Of a stretch of DNA of 64,000 nt, positions 50,101 to 60,289 are shown one piece after another. The notes under the pieces were generated by a model. That model was not told the DNA's origin, searched no databases, and worked only from the letters and a program-made list of their open reading frames with translations. Position numbers and translations under genes: made by a program. Numbering within the stretch: the first letter of the stretch is position 1; each line of letters opens with the position of its first letter. The DNA comes from Chromobotia macracanthus (lineage: Eukaryota > Chordata > Actinopteri > Cypriniformes > Botiidae), in contig JAZGTH010000147.1 in the NCBI GenBank assembly GCA_036877525.1, positions 1-64,000 on the forward strand, given 5' to 3'.

Positions 50101-53100
50101 TTTCTTCACTGAGAACATTAAACATGGAAACTTCTCCCTCCTGTTGGAGAATGTGAGAGCTGAAGATGAGGGAGAATACACATGTAAAGTTTACAGTGGA
50201 CTGAGACATGTGTTTTCAGCCAGTGTGGATTTGTATGGAAATGGTAAGTCAATAGATATTATTGAAATCTCTGTGGCAGTTTTGTGCAGCAGGATCTGAA
50301 CATCACATAACCCACATTGAGTGAAGATCAGCAACACATTAAACTTTGAATCCAGTTTAGTGTAACTGACTTGCTTCCATCCTCTAAAGAACCCAGACAG
50401 GAACCTCAGTGTGAAATCAACTCTGGAAAACAAGAGACACTTTATCAATGAAAGAATCCTGATACACACTATCTTCTCATACACCACACGAGCACAGATA
50501 GTAAATTAGTGCTACGTGTGTCCAGCAGTAACTTACACAAATGCTTTCAACTGTGTTCAATTTTCAAACATTTACACCCAAAGAAATCCAAAACGTACTT
50601 CACCAAACAATTCATGAAACTTAAACTAAAACATTTTAAACATTTTTAACCAATCTTGGGGGAGGAGAGTGAAGAGAGAGTACCACATATGTGACCTGGA
50701 CAGAATCTTAGAGCTCTCTCACCCAATAATAACATGATGTGCTCATGATCATTTCTCACCTGAATCAAACACCTCAAATTATAATTTCTAAGAAAACTGT
50801 GTTCATAACAAAAGGGATTTCATAAACAGTTGTACAGATCAACAGAATAAAAGAGGAAAATGCATATAAATTGTTTTATGAACTAATTGCATTAGCAGAT
50901 GTTACAGTATGGCTGACATTAATGTCTTTGATCACATTATCAACGAAATAGCCTTTATTTTTATTCTGCTTTAACAGAATTCATAACATGTTTTTTCAGA
51001 TTCAGAATCTGAATCAGAATTAGATTCAGGGTTCTTTGTGGAATATTCTTGTGATCTGGTTGTTCCTCTGGGAGGTTCCGTGGTTCTGCCCTGTTATAAT
51101 GATAAACACTTACCAGTAGAAGATCTGAAGGTGGAATGGAGAAGATCAGACTCAGAGGCTCTGGTGCTTCTGTATCAAGATGGAGATGTTAGACCAGAGG
51201 CTCAGCAGCAGCATTATCATGATAGAGCTCATTTCTTCACTGAGGACATTAAACATGGAAACTTCTCCCTCCTGCTGGAGAACGTGAGAGCTGAAGATGA
51301 GGGAGAATACACATGTGAAGTTCACAGTGGACAGGATTTTGTGTTTTCAGTTAACACTGAATTGGTACAGAGACTACTGGGTAAGTCAACAGATAAACAT
51401 GGAAAAATTACTGAAGCTTTAATCAATACATTATCTTTATTCTTGTAGTTTTGTATAGCATTAAGGTTTCCTGAAGCCTCTACAGCATTTTTTTCATAAC
51501 TAACCATTATACTACAAACCGAATTGTACAACTGTACCTCAAACTAACTTAGTAAAGATGCTGATACTGCTGCAGGTCTGATATACTGTCACGTGACATC
51601 AGACCTGCAGCAGGTGAGACTGTAGAAGTTCAGTATTAGGAGGGTTAGACTGTGTCTGAACTGATGTGTTTTAAAAGAATATTTCTTGCCTTGAGTGCCA
51701 GAGATTGTGACACTCAAATTATTATGTATTTTTTAATGAAATTGCATCAGTTTGTCAGATGATGTAAATCAGTTACAGTTGTGTGTTTGATTAGTTGGGT
51801 AGATTTAGACTGAAATAATCTCAACTTTCCTAACACAGGCAGTGTAAAAATAGAGAATCTAATCAAAGATATGCTTCATGTTATTGACATGATCTGTGAA
51901 AGTGTTTCAGTCAGTAAGACAGAAGTGTCGATGTGTCCTGAATCATGTTATTGACATGATCTGTGAAAGTGTTTCAGTCAGTAAGACAGAAGTGTCGATG
52001 TGTCCTGAATCATGTTATTGACATGATCTGTGAAAGTGTTTCAGTCAGTAAGACAGAAGTGTTGATGTGTCCTGAATCATGTTATTGACGTGATCTGTGA
52101 AAGTGTTTCAGTCAGTAAGACAGAAGTGTCGATGTGTCCTGAATCATGTTATTGACGTGATCTGTGAAAGTGTTTCAGTCAGTAAGACAGAAGTGTCGAT
52201 GTGTCCTGAATCATGTTATTGACATGATCTGTGAAAGTGTTTCAGTCAGTGAGACAGAAGTGTCAATGTGTCCTGAATCATGTTATTGACGTGATCTGTG
52301 AAAGTGTTTCAGTCAGTAAGACAGAAGTGTTGATGTGTCCTGAATCATGTTATTGACGTGATCTGTGAAAGTGTTTCAGTGAGTAAGACAGAAGTGTCGA
52401 TGTGTCCTGAATCATGTTATTGACATGATCTGTGAAAGTGTTTCAGTCAGTAAGACAGAAGTGTTGATGTGTCCTGAATCATGTTATTGACATGATCTGT
52501 GAAAGTGTTTCAGTCAGTGAGACAGAAGTGTCAATGTGTCCTGAATCATGTTATTGACATGATCTGTGAAAGTGTTTCAGTCAGTAAGACAGAAGTGTTG
52601 ATGTGTCCTGAATCATGTTATTGACATGATCTGTGAAAGTGTTTCAGTCAGTAAGACAGAAGTGTTGATGTGTCCTGAATCATGTTATTGACATGCTGTG
52701 ATCTGTGAAAGTGTTTCAGTCAGTAAGACAGAAGTGTTGATGTGTCCTGAATCATGTTATTGACATGATCTGTGAAAGTGTTTCAGTCAGTAAGACAGAA
52801 GTGTTGATGTGTCCTGAATCATGTTATTGACATGATCTGTGAAAGTGTTTCAGTCAGTAAGACAGAAGTGTTGATGTGTCCTGAATCATGTTATTGACAT
52901 GATCTGTGAAAGTGTTTCAGTCAGTAAGACAGAAGTGTTGATGTGTCCTGAATCATGTTATTGACATGCTGTGATCTGTGAAAGTGTTTCAGTCAGTAAG
53001 ACAGAAGTGTCGATGTGTCCTGAATCATGTTATTGACATGATCTGTGAAAGTGTTTCAGTTAGTAAGACAGAAGTGTTGATGTGTCCTGAATCATGTTAT

Positions 53101-55910
53101 TGACATGATCTGTGAAAGTGTTTCAGTCAGTAAGACAGAAGTGTTGATGTGTCCTGAATCATGTTATTGACATGATCTGTGAAAGTGTTTCAGTCAGTAA
53201 GACAGAAGTGTTGATGTGTCCTGAATCATGTTATTGACATGATCTGTGAAAGTGTTTCAGTCAGTGAGACAGAAGTGTTGATGTGTCCTGAATCATGTTA
53301 TTGACATGATCTGTGAAAGTGTTTCAGTGAGTAAGACAGAAGTGTCGATGTGTCCTGAATCATGTTATTGACATGATCTGTGAAAGTGTTTCAGTCAGTA
53401 AGACAGAAGTGTTGATGTGTCCTGAATCATGTTATTGACATGATCTGTGAAAGTGTTTCAGTCAGTAAGACAGAAGTGTCGATGTGTCCTGAATCATGTT
53501 ATTGACATGATCTGTGAAAGTGTTTCAGTCAGTAAGACAGAAGTGTCGATGTGTCCTGAATCATGTTATTGACATGCTGTGATCTGTGAAAGTGTTTCAG
53601 TCAGTAAGACAGAAGTGTCGATGTGTCCTGAATCATGTTATTGACATGATCTGTGAAAGTGTTTCAGTCAGTAAGACAGAAGTGTTGATGTGTCCTGAAT
53701 CATGTTATTGACATGATCTGTGAAAGTGTTTCAGTCAGTGAGACAGAAGTGTCGATGTGTCCTGAATCATGTTATTGACATGCTGTGATCTGTGAAAGTG
53801 TTTCAGTCAGTAAGACAGAAGTGTTGATGTGTCCTGAATCATGTTATTGACATGATCTGTGAAAGTGTTTCAGTCAGTAAGACAGAAGTGTTGATGTGTC
53901 CTGAATCATGTTATTGACATGATCTGTGAAAGTGTTTCAGTCAGTAAGACAGAAGTGTTGATGTGTCCTGAATCATGTTATTGACATGCTGTGATCTGTG
54001 AAAGTGTTTCAGTCAGTAAGACAGAAGTGTCGATGTGTCCTGAATCATGTTATTGACATGATCTGTGAAAGTGTTTCAGTCAGTAAGACAGAAGTGTTGA
54101 TGTGTCCTGAATCATGTTATTGACATGATCTGTGAAAGTGTTTCAGTCAGTAAGACAGAAGTGTCGATGTGTCCTGAATCATGTTATTGACATGATCTGT
54201 GAAAGTGTTTCAGTCAGTAAGACAGAAGTGTTGATGTGTCCTGAATCATGTTATTGACGTGCTGTGATCTGTGAAAGTGTTTCAGTCAGTAAGACAGAAG
54301 TGTCAATGTGTCCTGAATCATGTTATTGACATGCTGTGATCTGTGAAAGTGTTCATGTCTCTTATTCTTCTGTGTAAAACTGCTCCAGTTTCTTTAGGTT
54401 TGATGGATTGTGTTGATGTTCAGAAATCTCCAGATCATGTCACAGATCCTCTGTTGGTTTGAGGTCTGGACTTTCACCAGAACATTAAAATTAACAGCAT
54501 CTTCACAGTCTGATGATGATTCTCATGGTGATAGGATGTGTTGGGTTTACACCACAGTCTTTCACTCACTGTTTCCTCAAAAGTTTGGACCAGATTTATT
54601 TAACAAATAGAATGAATACATTCTCATAAACCTTAAGTTATTAGATTATTAAATCAGTTATTACATCTGCTGTGTTGGCTAGTCTACTGATGTTGATACA
54701 AATAAGAGAATAATATTCTTATATTAAAATAATTTATGGTTTAAAAATATTAATTTCTATATATATAACAGATATAAAACATATAAATATATATCTGTTT
54801 TCTGTATATTTTGTTGTTGTTCTCTCTGTATTCATTGCCAGATTCAGTTCTTCGTCTTCAGTTGTTTCTGGTTTTCTGTCCAAACATCATCATGTTTTTT
54901 GCTTTTGTCTTCTGGGGAGTTTCTGAAGGTTAGTGTTTATAATCATCACATCAGTCAGTTTCACATCAGCATCAGAACATGATGAGGTCACTTCCCTGTC
55001 AGATGTGTCACTGATTATTAATGTGTTTGTGTTTCAGGATCTGTGAATGAGACGATATTCTGCTGTTCTCATTATATTCTCAGACCTCTACTGCTACTCT
55101 TTACTGCTCCATATATCAATGAGTTTACAGGTATAATTCACTTCTGATGATTGACAGATTATAGAAATAACTCATAAAACACTGATGATCAGACTTCACG
55201 TCTCTGTCAGAGATTTTCCTCAAGAAACCTCAATTCACAGAAATCACCATTTACTGTTTAAATGCCATTTCTGTTGCAGTATTTTATATGATATTATTAT
55301 TTATCAATAATGATATTTTCTATTTTACAGGCAAAATAAAACAAAACATTAGATTCAGTTTTCGTGTAGAATATATTTCCTTCTCAGCTGTTGTTTATTC
55401 AGGTAAACAAATGCAGATGTCACTCATCATGAACACAATAATGCAAATTAATAACAGCTGGATGTGAGAATGTAAATGATGAATTTTAATGACTTTTTGT
55501 GTATCATGTAATGCTGATGTCATAATGTGTGTGAGTATGTGTCACTTTCAGTGTTCAGTGCTGGATTTCACATTCTTAAATACATGTACTGAAAATACAT
55601 CTGCAGTATATACTGTATCTGTTACAGTCACACATAAACAGTGTAAACAGACCCGCACTTATTTCTGTATATGGTCTTATAAACAGCACAAAGATCACAG
55701 CAGGGTCAGAATCAGACAGACTGTCATGCCTAAATAAAACATATTTATATTTTTGCTTCCAGTTGATCATTGTTTTTCTCTGTGTGTGTGTTGCAGTTCT
55801 TTTTAAATCTGCTGTGGATAAAGGTCTGAGTTTTGCTGGATTTGAAGGTGTTATTATAATGATTCTGTTTGGAATAGTGCTGCTGTTCTGCCTCATCTAT
55901 ATCATTTACT
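35126..55910 (+). CDS. Gene 2: V-set Ig plus multi-pass membrane protein (3' end outside window)
   Basis: Exons with consistent phase-1 borders: 35126-35177 (signal peptide), 43495-43839 (V-set 1), 43939-44286 (V-set 2), 49601-49699 (single TM), 49908-50243 (V-set 3), 51000-51380 (V-set 4), 54842-54928, 55038-55130, 55331-55402 and 55797-55910 (membrane helices). The signal exon MFLVILMFVSALLKISD ends in phase 1 and each later exon has a length divisible by three. V-set domains have the paired Cys, the Trp and the DxGxYxC motif; they resemble B7/butyrophilin/MOG-type domains. The last four exons are paralogous to the first four membrane exons of gene 1. No further homologous exon is found before 64 kb, so the gene either continues to the right or is truncated. 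Whether all exons join in one mRNA is not certain; the lone TM exon could end one isoform or mark a fused older gene. Confidence 0.78.
35938..42970. repeat. 27-bp minisatellite, roughly 250 copies, in intron 1 of gene 2
   Basis: A 7-kb array of a 27-bp unit whose core is gtgactgcagtagtgatggg followed by gaggagt. Variants include agtaatg for agtagtg, gatgagg for gatgggg, gacgggg and gagtatg. Some variant strings recur as higher-order blocks: for example the series near 36960-37300 reappears at about 37500-37840, and the ggtaatgatgaggagg block recurs at 38309, 39582, 40305, 40425, 40588 and 41240. The period is divisible by three, so all frames can stay open (CDCSSDGEE or VTAVVMGRS repeats; complementary PSLLQSHSS); none is a gene. 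The plus strand is G-rich with a GGGG run in most units. Confidence 0.96.
43495..43839 (+). CDS. Gene 2 exon 2: V-set Ig domain 1
   Basis: Codes 115 residues with the V-set pattern: first Cys in VLLPCSVD, Trp in EVAWRRSD, and EDEGEYTCKVY for the D-x-G-x-Y-x-C motif. The G-strand end is TVVKIRNAG. The acceptor is ttcattgtttag and the donor gtaaga. The central ~185 bp is almost identical to V-set 3 at 50010-50195. As an extracellular domain of B7/butyrophilin type it probably contacts a receptor on another cell, but no partner can be named. Confidence 0.88.
43939..44286 (+). CDS. Gene 2 exon 3: V-set Ig domain 2
   Basis: Codes 116 residues: Cys in VTLSCSVD, Trp in EVSWRKIN, EDKGVYMCQVF for the second Cys motif and ANTTVELQRLG at the end, which contains an N-x-T glycosylation site. 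It is clearly related to domains 1, 3 and 4 (LLYQD, RGNFSLRLKSI) but more diverged, so it is an older duplicate. Borders: tttcccag and gtgagt. Confidence 0.87.
44287..45200. other. Intron, single copy, nothing recognised
   Basis: Intron 3 of gene 2 before the array. It contains a short (TG)n run near 44815-44830 and no recognisable exon or element. Confidence 0.5.
45210..49600 (+). repeat. Exon-derived tandem repeat: splice acceptor plus 5' half of the TM exon, ~53 copies
   Basis: Units of about 79-87 bp, varying in the number of TG dinucleotides. Each unit has a (TG)n tract, the acceptor ttacag, the first ~50 bases of the TM exon and then ttcagtaactgatg. In the exon frame every unit reads GFSVSHIMVLILCITACVQ followed by an in-frame stop (taa). 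Only the final copy, at 49601, continues into the intact exon (GSALLLCCLIYTRPNK) and a donor. Sequence variation is minimal: mainly tgtttc/tgcttc, one cag-ttt change to cactgc and rare single-base deletions. Confidence 0.95.
49601..49699 (+). CDS. Gene 2 exon 4: single transmembrane segment
   Basis: Codes 33 residues, GFSVSHIMVLILCITACGS followed by ALLLCCLIYTRPNK, one strongly hydrophobic helix followed by basic residues, which would set the following part in the cytoplasm. The acceptor is tgtgtgtgttacag and the donor gtaggt; phase is 1-1. Its 5' half founded the 45.2-49.6 kb array. Because V-set 3 follows only 208 bp later, this exon is probably used alternatively. Confidence 0.82.
49908..50243 (+). 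CDS. Gene 2 exon 5: V-set Ig domain 3
   Basis: Codes 112 residues: SVVLPCFID, KVEWRRSD, EDEGEYTCKVY and the end ASVDLYGNG. Over about 185 bp it differs from domain 1 at only about three bases, while the flanks (strands A and G) differ strongly. Borders: atctttttcag and gtaagt. Confidence 0.88.
50244..50999. other. Intron, single copy, nothing recognised
   Basis: Intron 5 of gene 2. AT-rich, no repeat or exon seen. Confidence 0.5.
51000..51380 (+). CDS. Gene 2 exon 6: V-set Ig domain 4
   Basis: Codes 127 residues. It begins with a short acidic linker (DSESESELDSGFF), then SVVLPCYND, KVEWRRSD and EDEGEYTCEVH, ending VNTELVQRLLG. The central part again matches domains 1 and 3. The acceptor is atgttttttcag and the donor gtaagt. 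An internal cag at 51029 could serve as an alternative acceptor that removes the acidic linker, in phase. Confidence 0.86.
51381..51870. other. Intron, single copy, nothing recognised
   Basis: Left part of intron 6 of gene 2. A short palindromic pair of gcaggtctgata / tcagacctgcagc lies near 51572-51614; it is too short to call an element. Confidence 0.45.
51872..54350. repeat. 67-bp minisatellite, about 36 copies, in intron 6 of gene 2
   Basis: Unit core: catgttattgacatgatctg, tgaaagtgtttcagtcagta and agacagaagtgtcgatgtgt. A 72-bp variant with a five-base insertion (gacatgctgtgatctg) occurs at about 52689, 52970, 53573, 53780, 53990, 54258 and 54330. The first bases of the window (tgatctgtgaaagtgt) match this unit, suggesting that gene 1 has the corresponding array just left of the window. 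Confidence 0.94.
54842..55910 (+). CDS. Gene 2 exons 7-10: start of the multi-pass membrane region
   Basis: Four exons: 54842-54928, 55038-55130, 55331-55402 and 55797-55910. They code hydrophobic helices, for example FCPNIIMFFAFVFWGVSEG, HYILRPLLLLFTAPYI, YISFSAVVYS and VIIMILFGIVLLFCLIYII. Each is phase 1-1 and aligns one to one with exons 1-4 of gene 1. In gene 1 the next exon (135 nt) follows after only 331 bp; here no match is visible before the long arrays, so the next intron is either greatly expanded or the gene is truncated. Confidence 0.83.
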
Positions 55911-55944
55911 GTGAGTATTTGTCTTTCTGTTTTAGAAATCAGGG

Positions 55945-56195
55945 AAATATATTAATTAATTTGATCAGTACAGATCTCAGTGAATGAATGAACGTGTTTC
56001 AGTCTGATATGAATGTACTGAATGTTAACAGAAGAACTGACACTGACTCAACAGAATAATCCAGTAAATAATCAGTGAAATATATTCATTGATTTGATCA
56101 GTACAGATCTCAGTGAATGAATGAATGTGTTTCAGTCTGATATGAATGTACTGAATGTTAACAGAAGAACTGACACTGACTCAACAGAATAATGC
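55945..56195. repeat. ~130-bp tandem duplication
   Basis: Two adjacent near-identical copies, each containing ttgatcagtacagatctcag, gtttcagtctgatatgaatg and acagaagaactgacactgac. It lies just after the donor at 55911. Confidence 0.8.
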
Positions 56196-56717
56196 AGTTG
56201 CTTGTTTAATGTATCACGTGTATTCTGTTATTACTTTTTATCTTGGTCATTAATTTTAATTTTAAGACACAGTTTAGACAAATCCAAATCAAATGCTGGT
56301 CAAAAGAGGCTTAACTATTAAAATTCTCATACTCTTATTCATTTATTCTGGACACAGACTGTGTCTCTGAGTCTTTTGTCAAGTCAACTTATATACACAG
56401 ATGAGACAGAGTCAGAAATGCAGCTCTCAGTTTAGGTCTCATGACCTGCAGAGGCACTCAGCTGGGATACGTCATATTCATTTTATTTTATTTATATTGT
56501 GCTTTTAACAATTTGCATTGTTGCAAAGGAGACACGTTTTATAAAACTTTGTTAATACATGAAAGAAGTATAGAGAAAAAAGAAAAATGGAAAACATAAA
56601 ATACATGGTGTTATAGAGTACATGGTATTACTACGATGAAGTATACTATGAAAGGACAGCAAATAGACTTTATAGTTAGAATTTATAGAATAATAATTCT
56701 AATAATTCTGACTACTA

Positions 56718-57105
56718 ATTGTGGTCAGTTGTGGCTACTGGTCAGAGAGTTGAACTTGTAACCAGAAGGTTGTCGGTTTGATTCTCAGTGCCAGCAGGAA
56801 ATAACCTTCAGCAAGGCACTCAATCCCACATTGCCGGGTGTGTGTTCATGGTTTGCAGTGTGTGTGTGTGTGTGAGTGTGTGTGAGTGTGTGTGAGTGTG
56901 AGTGTGTGTGTGTGTGTGTGAGTGTGTGTGAGTGTGTGTGAGTGTGTGTGAGTGTGTGTGTGTGTGAGTGTGTGTGTGTGTGTGTTCACAGCTTACTACT
57001 GCAGTGTGTGTGCAGTAACTGGATGAGTTACATGCAGATGACAAATTCAGAGTAAGAGTCACCATTCTTAACCTGCATGCCACTTTCAATGTTAAAATAA
57101 TGTTA
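56718..57105 (+). mobile_element. tRNA-derived SINE with expanded TG tract
   Basis: The segment has a tRNA-like head: gttgtggctactggtcagag resembles an A box and ggtttgattctcagtgccag resembles a B box (ggttcgattc). This is followed by aggcactcaatcccacattg and a tail ending ...caaattcagagtaagagtca. A TG/GAGTG low-complexity run at about 56858-56990 has expanded inside it. The layout matches a common cyprinid SINE family; the exact family name needs a library search. Confidence 0.65.
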
Positions 57106-57770
57106 GTCAACACTTTTTAAAATAACCTTTAAACCTTTAGGATAACACCAGACATGATGATGGAAAGTCAGTGACATCAAAACATGTTACACATGGTTTA
57201 TTGTTTTATGATGTTTTCACAAACAAACCCAGTGCTGACTCTTGCTGCACATGTCATCTCTTCTTGTCACAGGCTGAATAATAACTAATAACTAACATTG
57301 TCTCCATGTTTTGAATGAACTCTGTTTCTAGCTGACTCAGTTGTAATCATCTAAAGATCTATACAATCTATAAACATATTATATAATATACTGCTAATTA
57401 CATATTGCTAATATGTATATTAGCAGTATATTTATGTACATAGCTATTCAAAATGTTATATACAAGCACTTTAAAATTAATTAAAATGTGATGTTTTCAT
57501 AGCGTTAGTGGCAAAAGATTCTTTCCCATGTTAATTCATGCCGGCTTTATTGTCATTGTAGCTCACTGACTGGTTTTAAACTATTATTCAGACATCAACA
57601 ATCAGTGAATGAAACTGAAGATTTGTGACGCTTCTGTTTCTGAGCTGCAGTTGATTTCTGCTGCAGTGCATGCTGGGATGGGTTAGGAAACACTCATCAA
57701 ACACAGGCTTAAAAATTAGACTCAAAGTACTCCAAAAACCAGAGCAAGAGACAGAGAGACACACAGACAG
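57106..57770. other. Non-coding sequence, nothing recognised
   Basis: AT-rich sequence, then a stretch (about 57540-57770) that appears to be the left flank of a repetitive element hosting the two arrays to the right. No exon similar to gene 1 exon 5 is found. Confidence 0.4.
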
Positions 57771-57771
57771 A

Positions 57772-60160
57772 GAACACACGGGGACGTTAAATAACACACA
57801 GACAGAGAACACACGGGGACGTTAAATAACACACAGACAGAGAACACACGAGGACGTTAAATAACACACAGACAGAGAACACACGGGGACGTTAAATACA
57901 CACAACAGAGAAACACGGGGACGTTAAATAACACACAGACAGAGAACACACGGGGACGTTAAATAACACACAGACAGAGAACACACGGGGACGTTAAATA
58001 ACACACAGACAGAGAACACGACGTTAAATAACACACAGACAGAGAACACACGGGGACGTTAAATAACACACAGACAGAGAACACACGGGGACGTTAAATA
58101 ACACACAGACAGAGAACACACGGGGACGTTAAATAACACACAGACAGAGAACACACGGGGACGTTAAATAACACACAGACAGAGAACACACGGGGACGTT
58201 AAATAACACACAGACAGAGAACACACGGGGACGTTAAATAACACACAGACAGAGAACACACGGGGACGTTAAATAACACACAGACAGAGAACACACGGGG
58301 ACGTTAAATAACACACAGACAGAGAACACACGGGGACGTTAAATAACACACAGACAGAGAACACACGGGGACGTTAAATAACACACAGACAGAGAACACA
58401 CGGGGACGTTAAATAACACACAGACAGAGAACACACGGGGACGTTAAATAACACACAGACAGAGAACACACGGGGATTAAATAACACCGGCGGACGTTAA
58501 ATAACACACAGACAGAGAACACACGGGGACGTTAAATAACACACAGACAGAGAACACACGGGGACGTTAAATAACACACAGACAGAGAACACACGGGGAC
58601 GTTAAATAACACACAGACAGAGAACACACACGGGGACGTTAAATAACACACAGACAGAGAACACACGGGGACGTTAAATAACCACAGACAGAGAACACAC
58701 GGGGACGTTAAATAACACACAGACAGAGAACACACGGGGACGTTAAATAACACACAGACAGAGAACACACGGGGACGTTAAATAACACACAGACAGAGAA
58801 CACACGGGGACGTTAAATAACACACAGACAGAGAACACACGGGGACGTTAAATAACACACAGACAGAGAACACACGGGGACGTTAAATAACACACAGACA
58901 GAGAACACACGGGGACGTTAAATAACACACAGACAGAGAACACACGGGGACGTTAAATAACACACAGACAGAGAACACACGGGGACGTTAAATAACACAC
59001 AGACAGAGAACACACGGGGACGTTAAATAACACACAGACAGAGAACACACGGGGACGTTAAATAACACACAGACAGAGAACACACGGGGACGTTAAATAA
59101 CACACAGACAGAGAACACACGGGGACGTTAAATAACACACAGACAGAGAACACACGGGGACGTTAAATAACACACAGACAGAGAACACACGGGGACGTTA
59201 AATAACACACAGACAGAGAACACACGGGGACGTTAAATAACACACAGACAGAGAACACACGGGGACGTTAAATAACACACAGACAGAGAACACACGGGGA
59301 CGTTAAATAACACACAGACAGAGAACACACGGGGACGTTAAATAACACACAGACAGAGAACACACGGGGACGTTAAATAACACACAGACAGAGAACACAC
59401 GGGGACGTTAAATAACACACAGACAGAGAACACACGGGGACGTTAAATAACACACAGACAGAGAACACACGGGGACGTTAAATAACACACAGACAGAGAA
59501 CACACGGGGACGTTAAATAACACACAGACAGAGAACACACGGGGACGTTAAATAACACACAGACAGAGAACACACGGGGACGTTAAATAACACACAGACA
59601 GAGAACACACGGGGACGTTAAATAACACACAGACAGAGAACACACGGGGACGTTAAATAACACACAGACAGAGAACACACGGGGACGTTAAATAACACAC
59701 AGACAGAGAACACACGGGGACGTTAAATAACACACAGACAGAGAACACACGGGGACGTTAAATAACACACAGACAGAGAACACACGGGGACGTTAAATAA
59801 CACACAGACAGAGAACACACGGGGACGTTAAATAACACACAGACAGGAAGAAACACGGGGACGTTAAATAACACACAGACAGAGAACACACGGGGACGTT
59901 AAATAACACACAGACAGAGAACACACGGGGACGTTAAATAACACACAGACAGAGAACACACGGGGACGTTAAATAACACACAGACAGAGAACACACGGGG
60001 ACGTTAAATAACACACAGACAGAGAACACACGGGGACGTTAAATAACACACAGACAGAGAACACACGGGGACATTAAATAACACACAGACAGAGAACACA
60101 CGGGGACATTAAATAACACACAGACAGAGAACACACGGGGACATTAAATAACACACAGAT
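57772..60160. repeat. 35-bp minisatellite, about 68 copies
   Basis: Unit: cacacagacagagaacacac followed by ggggacgttaaataa. Copies are almost identical over 2.4 kb, apart from a few damaged units (57895-57920, 58018, 58473-58495, 58625, 58680, 59845) and an acattaa variant in the last three copies. High homogeneity suggests recent expansion. Confidence 0.95.
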
Positions 60161-60289
60161 AAACGACTAACAGGTGTGTGAAATGAGCGCAGACGAGACA
60201 AGAGAACAAGGGGGCGGGGCTAAGACGAGTGACCGGAGAGCACATGGTGAATGTAAACAAAACAGAGACCATGTGCTTCACACAAGACA
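60161..60289. other. Unique spacer between the two arrays
   Basis: A GC-richer segment (acaagggggcggggctaaga) between the 35-bp and 40-bp arrays. Its continuity with both suggests that the arrays expanded inside one interspersed element. Confidence 0.45.
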
